A DNA stretch of 64,000 nt from Adiantum capillus-veneris (GCA_014529385.2 CM043950.1:75931435-75995434); one strand, 5' to 3'; counted from the first letter of the stretch, positions 24,482-35,905 are shown. Numbers and translations: made by a program. The notes: generated by a model not told the origin, from the sequence alone.

Positions 24482-27299
24482 GGTTAAGGCTCACTCAAAA
24501 GTCTCAAGATAGTCCTTGACAATCCCACTTTGGCTTAGTGCAACATATCCCCTGCTGTCCTTGGTGAGGTCTCTCAAAAGTTAGGAAATTTTGACTTTTT
24601 GGTCTGTGGAAACTGGTCTTGGGGTACCCTAAAAGTTTGGATTTAGGAAACCTAGTGAAATTCAGCTCTAAAACTCAACTAGTTTAGGTGTGTGCTATTG
24701 CCCGCAAGCTTTCTTCCTAGCTATATCTGACTCAATTTTGAGTTGTCTATCAAAAGTTAGAGCACTTTTAGTGAACTGCACTTAAAACAGCACTCAAAAC
24801 AGTTCTAGGACCATAACACGGGAACTTTGGCTTGTATCTTGGCCTCCCGAAGGTACTTTTATCTCAAACTTGAGATTTGGGATGTACTCAAGTACGTCTA
24901 CAAGATCATCAACTCAAATACCCCCACTATGCTGAGAGGTACATGGATCGCGATCCATGTTCCCTGTCAAATTTTTTTCTCCAAATTGTCCCAAATTTTT
25001 ACTGTGTGTAGACAAGGTCATAAGCAAGCTATATACCAATTTTCATCAAATTCTGAGGTGGAGGTACATGGATCGTGATCCATGTTCAACCACATTTGAA
25101 CTTATCCTCTTAGGGGTTTGTTCCGGACTATATCCACAAGCTAAATCTCAAATATTTTTGGATTTGGACTTGTTTTGACAGGTCAAATTGCCAACACTAG
25201 GTCTGCACTGCGGTTTTCAGTCTGTCACCTGTTTTGCTTTCTTTTGACCCAAATTTGCTTATTTTTTTCCAAAACTGGACTTGGGGATATGTTTCTTTGT
25301 ATATGCACTACTGATCTGGAAAGTTTCAGGTCAAGCTGCCACTATGAGTACATGGATCGCGATCCATGTTTGGAGCCCAAATTAACTTTTCTTGGTACCA
25401 TCAGATTTAGCATGATTAGGAGATCCTATGGTATCAAAAGTTTTGAAAATGGACCTTTGGATTGAAAGTTGGGTCTGTTCTATCACTTTGTCAGAGTACT
25501 TGGCAGTTCTAGGATTTTGGTTTGGTTTTTGATATCCAAATTCACTTTTGAAAAGACCGCTAGACTCCTTGTGATGGGCTCTAGCTATGGTGCAAGTTTG
25601 GTATCAGTCTGTGACAAAGGAACATGGATCGCGATCCATGTACCTATGTGTCAGATGATAATGACTCTTGGCATGCAGCTTCCCCCTGGTCTACTGATCC
25701 CTGCTATGTGGTTTTTATGTGATTTGGACTTGTTTAGGTCAGACAAAAGTCAATTCACAGGTCTGTTTTAGAGTTTTCACCTTGAACAGTTTTTGGCTCT
25801 TTTCACCCACTTTTTGAACTTTTTTTGACAAAATTTCCTTGGGGACTTTTGTTCACAATAGTCTCTGCTATAGGCTGGAAAAGTTTCTGTCCAAAAATTT
25901 CTCAAGGGTACATAGATCGCGATCCATGTTCCACCACTGTTGGATCTGAATTTTTGGTGTGCTAAAAGCTCATGATGTTTGTACACTGCTCACCAAATCT
26001 TTTTGAATTTGGATCAGTTTTACCCTACCAAATTTAACTTTTACATCTGTTGTGACAGTTTTGACAATGAACTGTTTTTGGCTCTTTTGACCACTTTTTA
26101 CAAGTTTTTTGCATATGGTTCCTTTGGGAAAAGCGTTTGTCTATGTGTCAACTATCCACTGCTCAAATCTCAGCCAAAAAAGTTTCCAAAAATTTTCATG
26201 AGGTACATGGATCGCGATCCATGTTTGACCACATTTTGACATGAAACTTGGTCAGCTTGTAGTCCCTGTTATGATGATACTCTTCCCCAAATCTTTTTGA
26301 ATTTGGCTAACTTTTTTCTAATCAAAAGTGATTTTTTCTGTTTGCCCTGCGGTTTTGACTAGTTGCTGTATTTGGCTATTTTGACCAACTTTTTTCAATT
26401 TTTTGACATGGTCTCTTTTGGCAAAGTTGTTCCAAATGATATCAGGAGTGTACTTGTCAAATATCAACCCAAAATGTCAAAAAGGTACATAAATCGTGAT
26501 CCATGTTTGACAACATTTTTTCATTTTCTGCCATGTAGAATCCAAATCTCACCCCTTTTTGAATTTGGATCCCAAAATCTCAAGATTTGCTCAATTTTGT
26601 GTCTGCAATGCCTGTTTTACTATTTTTGCCATGACAGCCAATTTTGAAGTGATTTTTGAGTTTTTCTTTCAAGCAAACTTGATCAGAGCAGTTTTCAATG
26701 ATGCTCATTGTAACTGGTCACTTTTCACCAAAAATGGTTTTTTTTGGGGTACATGGATCGCGATCCATGTTCCTCTACAGAATCTGGTCAAACTTTCCAG
26801 ATTTCTTCTAGAGAGTTTGTTGATGCCCTTGATCCAAATTTTTTTGAATTTGGACCACTTTTGAGCTCTCTACCATCAAATTTTTAGAATTTCAGAGTTA
26901 TGGTTATTTTGGCCAAAATATGGTTTTCACTCTTTTTACCCTCAATCTTTTAGCCCAAATTTGATGGTGGTAGTTTCTACTTACCCTAATCCTAAGTAAT
27001 GAAATGAAACATAAAACAAAAACAAACTAAACAGTACAAAATAAAGTTGAAACGGAAAACGATACAACACTGTGAAAGCATAGAGAAAATTGAAGAATAA
27101 AATTCTTTTGGCTATCTCACTCACAATCCTCTTTACTTCTCAAGAATAGATCTGGCAAGTCCTCGACTTCTAAACTCTATCAAGCACTAAACCCCGTGTC
27201 TAACAGATTCACCGCTAAGGTGTAAATGGAATGAAAGACAAATCTTTAGAAAAAGAACGCTCTAAATACGCACTAGGTCACTCACCATCTAAGGATCAG
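24482..27299 (-). other. leader of element A with ~282-bp repeats and palindrome array
   Basis: Untranslated DNA between the primer site and gag. Diverged units of roughly 265-295 bp share TTTTTGAATTTGGA and GGCTCTTTTGACCAC type motifs, and each carries the 20-bp palindrome described separately. The rest of each unit has diverged strongly while the palindrome has not. No long open frame is supported; short frames here are chance. Confidence 0.75.
24941..26770. repeat. array of eight 20-bp palindromes ACATGGATCGCGATCCATGT
   Basis: Copies start at 24941, 25066, 25350, 25622, 25910, 26205, 26487 and 26751. Five are perfect (24941, 25350, 25622, 26205, 26751); 25066 and 25910 have one change and 26487 two, all C-to-T or G-to-A. 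Spacings are 125, 284, 272, 288, 295, 282 and 264 bp. Usually GGTA or GGT precedes and T follows, so the palindrome is often GTACATGG...CCATGTT. The same motif occurs in element F's leader. Its centre TCGCGA contains two CpGs. The arms could form a cruciform or RNA hairpin, or bind a dimeric protein; which of these applies is not shown by sequence. Confidence 0.95.
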
Positions 27300-27300
27300 G

Positions 27301-27320
27301 TCCTCGGCAAAGCGGCACCA
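27301..27320 (-). other. primer-binding site of element A (tRNA-Asp-like)
   Basis: Directly inside the LTR end CCCGCTAACA the minus strand reads T then TGGTGCCGCTTTGCCGAGGA. It resembles the tRNA-Asp-type site of plant Athila/Tat gypsy elements (TGGCGCCGTTGCCGGGGA from memory) with a two-base difference in length. The tRNA assignment is tentative; the position as primer site is strong. Confidence 0.65.
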
Positions 27321-27321
27321 A

Positions 27322-28206
27322 TGTTAGCGGGTCGCCGTGACGGACGTCTGCAACATAGCTCTTTTGTACTAACATAATGTCAATATGCAAGGAAGCGACT
27401 CGGGGTGAGGCATGGAGACTTAATGAGAGTGTCAATCTCACCAAAGTGAACTCGAAGACTACTCGTTCTTACAACAAAAGCAAATTAACCACTTCCTAGT
27501 CAGACAATCAGTATGCGTCCATTCTCAACACTCAACACAATCACGCCGTTTCGGTATCCAAACGAATCCGGAATGTCACGAAACTTAAGGAGAGGTATTA
27601 CAACACTTATGGGCTCAATCCTACCAAGTTGTGTCATCATCTGGGAAGGTACATAAATCACAATCCATCACAAAAAATGTGCAGAAAACTGAAACAGAAG
27701 TACTTGGAAAGATCCACCTTAAGCATAGAAACACTTATGCAAGGTCAAAACATCAAAAAACAACCATTTTAATGCCCAAATCAATGCATTTAGCTCACAA
27801 ACGACTCGTCGAGAACCAGAAAAGGATTGGAAATGATTACACTTAGATCGAAGAGCAAGAGACAAGGAACACAATGTACTATTCAGAATAGAATTTTTAT
27901 TACCCGTTCAGGAGAAATGATTACAAATTGTAGTCACAAGAAGCTCTTGCAGTGCACGTTTTCTTTTCCAAGCTAATGATAATCCACCTTTTAAAACTAA
28001 GGGTTTTGACTTTAAAAGTTAGGGGGATTTCCCATGGCTATCCGGCCTCTTACAAGGGGTAGACTCAGAGAAAATAAAAAGGAGTATGGTCTAATCTCGC
28101 TATGATTACAACTCATTTTAGGCAGAATTACAGGGTTTTTGCCAAAAAAATAGAGTATCCATCGGGTTTTGTGTGCATACGCCTGTTCGCTCGTATCCAC
28201 CAAACA
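27322..28206 (-). repeat. LTR of element A (885 bp)
   Basis: On the minus strand it runs from TGTTTGGTGGATACGAGCG to CGACCCGCTAACA. It matches 59888-60773 in inverted orientation over its whole length at roughly 90% or better by eye, differences being largely C/T and G/A. It contains a decayed version of the leader palindrome at about 27650 (ACATAAATCACAATCCATCA), also present in the other LTR. Its outer edge abuts gypsy B gag at 28207. Confidence 0.9.
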
Positions 28207-29210
28207 CCCTCTTCAACTTCTTCTTCACCTTCCTCTTCTTTTGATGAAACCTATGGCTATTCTCTTAGAGAATACAAATGGGGAGGAAATTATAAATCTT
28301 ACCCTGCATGGCAAAGGTCACAAAAGCTCAAGAAGTTCAAAGAGGGAAGAAAGAGTATCTCTTTTCTCACCTATGATGGCACCTTTGGTGCTACCGACAA
28401 AGTATTGGCCTTCATCTAGCAATTTGATGCGGCCTTTGGAGACGAGGGTTTCACGGAGTCCTCCAAGATATGCCATGTAGCTATGCACTTCCAAAAATTG
28501 GCTGGTCAATGGTGGGCTAGCCTTTGTGGCAACGGTGAGGCCCCAAAGACATGGAAAACTCTACGAGTTTCCATCATGAAGTAATTCCTTGCAAGCAATG
28601 CAACGGAAAAAGTGCTTACCAAATGGTGGAGTTTGAAGCTTCTCTCTCATGAGTCTATCCACAAATATGTGGACAAGTTTTGGATTTACATCTCAAGGCT
28701 ATTGTCTTTCAAAAGATAGACTTCGTCAAGAAAAAGCAACAATTTTGTGTGGGATTACTTGAAGAGATGGCTGAGTATGTCAACTCCCAACGGCTTAGTT
28801 CTATCATTGAAGTAATCCACCACACTATGATTGCTTTGCGCATCAATTTCCAACAAGGGTCTAGAAGGAATGTCAAGCCCATGGAAAGCAAAGACAAAAG
28901 TGATGCAAAGGGAAAAACCAATGGCCAAATTCTTCCCAAGGCAATTCCAACAAGAACAACAACAAAAACAATCCGTCCAAGGAGAAGGGAGTCTACAAAG
29001 GTAAAAATAAACTCTCTCCTGAAGATCTTAAAGCTTTTCCCAAGGACCACAAATGTTTTAAGTGTGGGGAGCAAGGAAATGGCTATCATTCTTCCTCCAA
29101 GAGAAATGTCCGCAATGATACTCCTAGAGCTTTCACTATCAAAGCTCCAAAAGAGGATGCTCATTGCAAAGGATCACCTCTCTCCTATGCTTGGGGAAAG
29201 GTAAGGGAGC
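28207..29210 (+). pseudogene. gypsy B gag (central and C-terminal part)
   Basis: Starts inside a Ser-rich stretch (SSTSSSPSSSFDETYGYS), then KKFKEGRKSISFLTYDGTFG, a TAG at about 28418, QFDAAFGDEGFTES and FQKLAGQWWASLCGNGEAP, the gag capsid core. NFQQGSRRNVKP and a Lys-rich linker follow in 28680-29204, and a knuckle CFKCGEQGNGYHSSSK lies at about 29051-29098 with the last Cys lost. The N-terminus is missing at the LTR junction; frame phase and flanks match the gag start at 60774-61256 on the minus strand (see findings). Confidence 0.8.
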
Positions 29211-29214
29211 ATGA

Positions 29215-29769
29215 TGACTTCATCTTGTTTTAACCTATCTTTACTTGCAATTTCATATTAGCAGAGTTGGCCACCAAGTTGGGCATTGAAGCTTTCGAGA
29301 TGGGAGATACAGTAACATTCGACACAACTTTCAAGGGAAATTGAGGCTTCATGTCCAAAGCTACATCAACAAAGAATATTTTTTCATCTCACCTATTCAA
29401 CATGAGGATGCTATCCTAGCGGCACCATGGTTCAATCGCATGCTGCCCACATGAAGTTCCTTCAAATGAGAATCTACTTCACCTACAAGGAAAAGAGCAT
29501 GTATATAGATGCTAGTGAGTCTAGTCATACTATACCACTTGTAAATCCTCCTGCTTTTGACAAATCAATGAAAAGCTAAGTTTTTGTTTAACTGATTTTT
29601 GTCAAAGAGTCCCTAAAGGTCCTAATGATTCATCAAATGTAAGTGGTGGGAATCAAAAAGAGTTAAACTTGTCTAATTTTCTAAAAAAATTCCAAGATGC
29701 GTTCATCGATGATATTCCTATGGACTTGCCTCCAAAACGAGGGGATGATGACCATGGAATTGAGATCCT
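29215..29769 (+). pseudogene. gypsy B protease region and linker to RT
   Basis: Broken coding sequence with LGIEAFEMGDT, FFISPIQHEDAILAAPWFNR and RIYFTYKEKSMYI. In chromovirus polyproteins these residues follow the retropepsin active site (typically LGAPWF). The active-site motif itself is not readable. The linker to RT has FQDAFIDDIPMDLPPKRGDD, the conserved approach to the RT (usually FxDVFPDDLPxGLPPxR). Confidence 0.7.
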
Positions 29770-30560
29770 ATCAAGAAGCTCACCACCTAACAAACCTCCT
29801 TATTGAGTTTCCCAAGCTCAACAAGAGAAGATTATGAGGCAAGTACAAGAATTGGTAGACAAAGGGATGGTGAGACCTAGATCCTCTCCCATTTGTTCTC
29901 CAGTCCTGTTAGTGCAAAAGAAAGATGGTATATACCGCATGCGTGTGGACTATCAAGCAATAAGCCATATCACTATCAAAAATAGATTTCCTATACCTCA
30001 GGTAGAAGATTTGTTTGACAAGTTAGAAGGCTCTACCTACTTCAGTAGGATTGACCTTAAATGGGGCTACCATCAAATAAGAATAGTGAATGAACATATC
30101 CTAAAGATCGCATTTCGTACAACGTTTGTCCTTTATGAACATCTAGTCATGCCTTTTGACTTGACTAATACACCAGCCACATTCAATCATTTAATGGAGA
30201 AAATATTTAGACCCTATCAAAAATTCACTTGCGTGTTCTTTGATGATATCATCATCTACTCCAAGTCCTTGGAGGAACACAAGGAGGATATCCAGGTGAT
30301 TTTTCAAGCATTGAGGGAGAAAAAGCTTTTTATCAATCAAAAGAAAAGAGAATTTTTCCTTCAAGAGATTTAATACTTTGGTCATATTATCTCTCAAGAT
30401 GGTATCCGTATGGATCCATCAAAGTTAGAGGTAATAAAAGCATTGCCTAATCCAAGGAATCTACATGAGCTAAGAAGCTTTATTGGTATGTGTGCATAAT
30501 ATAGGCGCTTCATAGCAAAATTCTCTCAAATAGCAGGACCATTACATGACTTAGCAAAGA
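29770..30560 (+). pseudogene. gypsy B reverse transcriptase
   Basis: The frame 29834-30373 has QVQELVDKGMVRPRSSPICS, VLLVQKKDGIYRMRVDYQAI, FPIPQVEDLFDKLEGSTYFS, RIDLKWGYHQIRI (first catalytic Asp), FDLTNTPATFNHLMEKIF and VFFDDIIIYSKSLEEH (FDDI in place of the usual YFDDI/L box, both Asp present). A stop at about 30370 breaks it just before YFGHIISQDGIRMDPSKLEV; a second stop replaces a residue in the MC-YRRFI block at about 30497. Synonymous-looking decay otherwise, so it was intact fairly recently in family terms. Confidence 0.88.
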
Positions 30561-31030
30561 AGAACGCTAAGTACTCATGGACTACTACGGAGAAAAATTC
30601 TTTTGAACAAACTCAAAGAGAAGCTTACTTCCCGACCACTCCTTATGCTTCCAAATCTCTTAAATCCATTTGAGGTCCAATGTGATGCTTGTGGTGATTG
30701 CCTTGGAGCAGTCTTGCTTCAAGAAGGGCATGCCATAGCATATGAGATCTGAAGGCTCAATGCCAATGAACGAGTCTTGGGCATATACAAAAAATAACTT
30801 TTAGTTGCTTTACATGCCCTAGACACATGGAAGCACTATCTATTGGGGACTCCTTTTATTTTACAAACATACCACCAAAGTCTCAAGTACTTCATGACGT
30901 AAATGAAGCTTTATGACAAACAAATGAGGTGGGAAAATTTGTTTTTGCAATTTTATTTTCATATTTCTCACGTTGTTGGTAAGCACAATCAAGTGGCTGA
31001 TGCACTTTCACGATGACCAGAAGTTAGTGT
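30561..31030 (+). pseudogene. gypsy B RNase H
   Basis: PFEVQCDACGDCLGAVLLQE carries the first RNase H Asp region (usually CDASGxGxGAVL). ERVLGIYKK then a stop, LLVALHALDTWKHYLLGTPF, and HISHVVGKHNQVADALSR (last Asp) follow. At least three stops; catalytic residues mostly retained. Confidence 0.8.
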
Positions 31031-31039
31031 GGTGTCTAT

Positions 31040-32330
31040 AGCAACTCACTATTTTCTATGATAAATGAGTATGCTACTAACCCTAACTTTAAATACATAT
31101 TGTCATCCCTTGCTTTGCAAAAGAAAGAGGAACCATTCACCTTGTAGGATGGTTATCTTCTCCATGGCAGTAGGCTATGTGTTACCCACTCCCTTCGTGA
31201 GAAAGTCATGTATGAATCCCATGCTCCTCCTTATGTGGGGCATACAGGCATTGAACCTACTCTTTAAGGAGTAGAGACATACTTCTATTGGCCCACGATG
31301 AAAGTAGACATACAAGAGTATGTTTCAAAATGTGTGGTATGCCAAAAGACTAAGTATGATAGAGGAAAGCAACTTGGATTACTCCATCCATTGCCAATCC
31401 CTAATTCACCATGGGAGAGTATATCCATGGATTTTATCTTTGAATAACCCAAGTCTATCCATGGGAACATGGGAATATGGACAATAGTTGACAGGTTTAG
31501 CAAGCCAACAGATTTTATTCCTGTCAAAAAGACTATTAAGGTGCACCAAATGGCAACTCTCTTCATATCTTAGATTTTCAAACACCATGGTTTGCCAACA
31601 TCCATCATGTCAGATAGAGATCCTAGAATGACCAGTAATTTTTGGAAAGGTCTCTTTGAAAATCTAGGTACAAGATTAAATTTCTCTTGGGCCTATCACC
31701 CACAAACGAATGGCCAAAGTGCGATAGCCAATCTTATGATACTCGATCTACAAAATACTTATGTTACAGAAGTAGATCAATGCTCACAATGGGAAAAGTA
31801 CTTACCCCTTGTAGAGTATGCATACAATAATACTGTCCATACTTCTACGGGAAAAGCACCTTTTGAAATAATAGAGGGAAGACCTAAAAGTCCCTTGCTA
31901 CTTAAAGTACATGGGAAGATCTTCGTTGCCGATGAGTATAGCCGTGACCTACAAGAATATTTCCAAAAAATTAGGGAGGCTATATCCATCTCTCAACAAA
32001 GGCAAAAAGCTGCTGCTGACAAGCACAGAAGGCCCTTAACATTCAAAGAAAATGATTGGGTCTTACTTAAGTTTCCCAAGGCTTGATTGAGGAAAAAGAC
32101 GGGCAAAAATCCTATGGTCCATCAAAAGTATTATGCTAAACGAGAAAAAGGATACTATGGTCCTTTTCAAATCTTAAAGCCAATCAATGAGATGGCTTAT
32201 CAACTCAAACTTCCCAATCATTGGCTCATACACAATGCTTTTCATGTGAGCCTAATTAAGCCCTACAAAGGAGAGAAACCAAGTGAACCAATTATTGAAG
32301 ACCTCCTAAAATCAAAGACCAAGAAGAGGT
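31040..32330 (+). pseudogene. gypsy B integrase
   Basis: The N-terminal zinc domain is present as H and H around ESHAPPYVGHTG and C and C in KCVVCQKTKYDRG. The core has SMDFIFE (first Asp; stop follows), VDRFSKPTDFIPV, SIMSDRDPRMTSNFWKGLFE (second Asp) and HPQTNGQSAIANLMI, where the expected catalytic Glu (usually GQTERVN) is absent, reading S-A. The C-terminal part includes YAYNNTVHTSTGKAPFEI and EKGYYGPFQILKPINEMAYQ. A stop lies at 32084-32086. Confidence 0.85.
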
Positions 32331-32860
32331 GCTACAACCCGAAGCTATCCTTCGGCATGAAGACAAGGTACCACGACATAGTAAGATTATCCGACAGTAT
32401 CTTAATAAGTCCAAAAATTATCCTTTTGAAGATACTAGACGGATGCAAGGAATACAGCTTAAGGATAGTATGAACCTTGTCAATGCTTATAATGCTACAT
32501 TACAGTAAGCAAATCTACATGTTTCTTTTAAATGATGAATGTTTTTGTCTTATAAGAATAATTCTTTTTATTGTGCAAGAACTTAAGTAGTATGCATGCT
32601 TAGAATCAAGTTTGTGATGACGACGTCTCTCAAACACCAAGTATAATTTGTCACTCTACTTGGGAGAATGAAATGGACTAAAGAGGAAACATGCTTGCGG
32701 CAGATACGTCTACCAAGCACCAAATTGATTAGTCATCAATCTTGGAATGATGTTGTAGGGTAAAAAGGGATCCTCTACCCGCTAAGAAACATTGACTAAT
32801 GACTAAGGCTTTATCTCTTTTACCTCATAGTCGAGGACGACTATGATTTCAAGAGAGAGG
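32331..32860 (+). pseudogene. gypsy B chromodomain-like C-terminus and 3' untranslated region
   Basis: After LIKPYKGEKPSEPIIEDLLK, the next frame reads ILRHEDK, IIRQYLNKSKNYPFED and GIQLKDSMNLVNAYNATLQ, the position and pattern (YLVKWKGYP-type) of a chromovirus chromodomain, though the aromatic cage residues are not convincing. The end is followed by untranslated DNA to a purine tract AAGAGAGAGGG at 32851-32861. Confidence 0.55.
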
Positions 32861-34069
32861 GTCATAAAATCTAATATCTAAACAATCCAAATGATTTTCA
32901 TATATTAAACTGATCATTTAATGTAGGATAAAAAATGGATCAAGGGCTAGAATATAGACATGTTCTTACGGGTCTATCTCAACACACGGGGTCAATGGTA
33001 AAGGGGTCCAAATGAGAGATGATATGTCAATGAGAAAGGCTAGCTAATGGAGCTTAAAGACCTTAGGGTTAACTTCATTAAAGACCTCCAATGGTAAGTG
33101 TTAAAAGTCCTTTGACCTTAGGCAAGCTAGGTGGAAACCCGACCCAAGCTTGAGGTGCTTGTTGTGTTTGCTGACTAAGGTGCTTGTCGTGCTTGCTGAC
33201 TAAGGTGTTTGAGGTGCTTGTCATGTTTGATAAGTAAGGTGCTTGAGAAGCTGCCCACACATGGGGGGTAAGGTGATTGAGGGGCTTGAGTCAAAAAGAG
33301 TCCCAACAAAGGAGGAGGAAAACCCCAAAGTTAGGAGAATCTTTGACTTAACTTCCCACACACCCAAAGGGCACCCCCTTTATCAAGGGGCACATGGACA
33401 CATGTCAAACTCTCCCTATGCCTAGACACATGGTGTGCTTGAATCCTATTGGTTGGGCTAAAGAGGGGTCCAATGAGGTTCCAGTTCAATTCAACAAATA
33501 TCTAGATATTTTCAAGCTCTATCTCGCAAAGGGGTAATGAGGACACATGTCCAAAGACTACCAATGTTGCTTGAAATGCATTGTGCATGTGATTGGCTAG
33601 GCTTAGAGGGGTCCAATGAGCTTCAAGCTAGACCTACAAGGAGGGGTCGCCAAAGAAACCAAGGGGTGTGCTTAGGGGTATACACCTTCTCACACACTCA
33701 TTTTTCACACATTCTCACTTGGCGAAAGTGCAAGAACTCCATCTCCTTCTCCAAGATTGTTGAGAAGTTGGGAGACTATACCAATACTCTTGGATATGGA
33801 ATGCAAATCCAACCAAGAGGCATGCTCCAATGCTTAATCTTTCCATCTTCTCTACCTTCATTACTATGCTATTATGCTATGCTAAGCAATAAGAGTGGTG
33901 ATAAGTGAGGAACTATTTATTTTTCCTATGAATGTTTCTTCTTCCTCTTCCCTATCCTCATTCCCTGCTAGTTCTCTCCACCTTTGAAGGTGTTTGAGGA
34001 CTTGGGACTAAGTTCAGGGATGGTTAATGTTTTTTACAAAGTCTCTTCTATGCTCATGATGGATGAAGC
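32861..34069 (+). repeat. gypsy B 3' LTR, left part
   Basis: Starts GTCATAAAATCTAATATCTA (family start TGTCATAAAA; the T is a G here). It matches 63128-61930 on the minus strand. At 33149-33245 it holds imperfect units of GGTGCTTGTCGTGCTTGCTG type, present in fewer units in the other LTR (62755-62850). It ends at the left TSD GAAGC of copia D. Confidence 0.85.
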
Positions 34070-34261
34070 TGAAGGAGTACGAGCGGAAGTGCGACGCGAG
34101 AGAGAGTGCAAGAAGAAGAGCACGACGATATGGTGAACTCGCTCTACTGTAATGTGTAGATCATAGTGAGTTCTTATTAGGTTTTTACAAAAGAATATGT
34201 GTACATACCTGGCGGCCCGCCCACTTACCTGGGCGACCACATTGGGCTTTATACCCCAACA
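34070..34261 (-). repeat. 3' LTR of copia D
   Basis: Minus strand starts TGTTGGGGTATAAAGCCCAA and ends CTCGTACTCCTTCA, preceded by the purine tract AAGTGGGAGGT. Contains GTATGTACACATATTC near its middle. Confidence 0.93.
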
Positions 34262-34352
34262 ACCTCCCACTTAAAGTCCAATGTGGTACTTTAAGTGTGA
34301 GAGAAGCTACTATACAAGCTAATATACAAGAGATGTAGAGAGAAGTGATGTA

Positions 34353-34640
34353 CTACCCTACACCTAATTGCTTGCAAAAATGCGCAAAGCTCTCTGCGGG
34401 AAGTCCTTTTGTAAGTAGATCAGCAGGATTTTCTGTGGTGTGAACTTTGACAAGCTGAAGTTGCTTATCCTCGAGCATTTCCCTCATGAAATGATACTTC
34501 ACATCCACATGCTTTGTCTTTGAGTGATAAACTGGATTGCGAGCCAATTGTATAGCACTTTGACTATCACAATATAACACAGGCATCTCTTCTTTGATTC
34601 CCAAATCTGTTACTAGTCGATTAAGCCAAATTGATTCTTT
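34353..34640 (-). pseudogene. copia D RNase H C-terminal part
   Basis: Removes RNA from RNA-DNA hybrids during reverse transcription. PVLYCDSQSAIQLARNPVYH (catalytic Asp in DSQSA), SKTKHVDVKYHFMREMLEDK and ADLLTKGLPAESFAHF are the standard copia C-terminal blocks; the terminal Asp is in NPADLL. A stop near 34640 separates it from the TEAEYVAA block in the RT frame, although codon phase indicates one original protein. Confidence 0.85.
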
Positions 34641-35905
34641 TCATGCCTCTAATGCTGCAACATATTCAGCCTCTGTAGTAGAATGAGTAACACAATCTTG
34701 TAATCTAGAACGCCATGATACTGCTCCACCAGCCAATGTAAAGACATACCCTGACGTAGACCTTCGGTTGTCTAAGTCACCTGCATAATCTAAGTGTGTA
34801 AAACCCTTTACACTTAGCTCCTGACTCCCATAGCTTATACGCATACTCTTTGTAGCTTTCAGGTATCTCAATATTCCTTTCACTGCCTCCCAATGTTTCT
34901 TGCCTGGGTTTGACATGTATCGACTTACTACTCCCACTGCAAATGCAATGTCTGGGCGAGTAGCAATCATTGCATACATCAAACTACCCACTGCAAACGC
35001 ATATGGAATCTTATCCATTTCAGCCTGTTCTTCCTCAGACACAGGAAAATCTTGTTTGCTAAGTTTCACATATGGTGGCAATGGAACACTCAATGCCTTT
35101 CCCTTCTCCATATTGAAACGTTGCAAAACCTTGTCAATATACTCTGTTTGAGATAACCAAATCAACTTCTTTGATCTGTCTCTCTCAATGCGCATACCAA
35201 GTATATGACTTGCCTCACCCATGTCTTTCATGTCAAATGATTTTTCCATCTTTGACTTCAAAGCTGAAATTTCTTCCAAGTGCTTGCCAGCAATCAACAT
35301 GTCATCCACATACAAAATAAGGATCAGCCAACTACCATCCTTAGCCTTCTTTGTATATAGAGAGTGATCGAACTCACTACGTTTGTAGCCTTGAGAAAGC
35401 ATAAACTTGTGGAATTTATGGTACCATGCCCTCGGTGATTGTTTTAAGCCATAAAGACTCTTTAACAACTGGCATACCCAATCTTCCTTGCCTTTCTCAA
35501 CAAACCCTTCTGGCTGCTGCATGTAAATTTCCACATCTAAATCACCATGCAAGAACACTGTCTTGACATCCATTTGGTGCAACACCAAATCTAATATGGC
35601 AACCAATGCAAGAAAGCATCTCAATGTAGTCATCTTGACCACCGGAGAGAAGACTTCATCAAAGTCAATGCCTTGTTCTTGCTTAAAGCCCTTGGCAACA
35701 AGCCTTGCTTGTACTTCGGCTGACTATCATGAGCGGTGATCTTATACCTGTAAACCCAATTACAAGGTAGAGCCTTTTTGCCCTGTGGTAATTTAACTAG
35801 CTTCCATGTCTTGATTTTATGCAGAGCTGTCATCTCTGACTGCATGGCCATTGCCAATTCCCGGAGTCCTTCATTTGCGCTGCTTCCTTGTAACATGAAG
35901 GCTCA
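34641..35905 (-). pseudogene. copia D reverse transcriptase and RNase H start
   Basis: The frame 34641-35642 has QMDVKTVFLHGDLDVEIYMQ (first catalytic Asp), QLLKSLYGLKQSPRAWYHKF, LILYVDDMLIAGK (YVDD box), LSQTEYIDKVLQRFNM, VGSLMYAMIATRPDIAFAVG, THLDYAGDLDNRRSTSGYVF and STTEAEYVAALEA. The upstream part, 35630-35896, has EMTALHKIKTWKLVKLPQGK and PCNWVYRYKI, the start of the copia RT domain, in another frame. One or two frameshifts near 35640-35720 are the main lesions. Confidence 0.88.

Larger units (their letters stand above)
20578..28206 (-). mobile_element. Element A: gypsy gag-protease element with palindrome-array leader, 3' end missing
   Basis: On the minus strand the order is: LTR (28206 to 27322), primer site, a 2.8-kb leader holding eight copies of a 20-bp palindrome, gag (24481 to about 23135), zinc knuckles and linker (to about 21840), retropepsin-like segment (to about 21083) and a Lys/Gln-rich tail (to 20578). 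No RT, RNase H or integrase is found and no 3' LTR lies to the left, so it is either truncated or a gag-only type of non-autonomous element. The LTR is nearly the same as that of element F at 59888-60773 but inverted relative to it. Confidence 0.8.

Noticed and set aside
24941-26770. Regularly spaced palindromes as a possible CRISPR array
   Set aside because: Spacing is about 280 bp, the spacers are themselves diverged copies of each other, and the setting is a plant retroelement leader.
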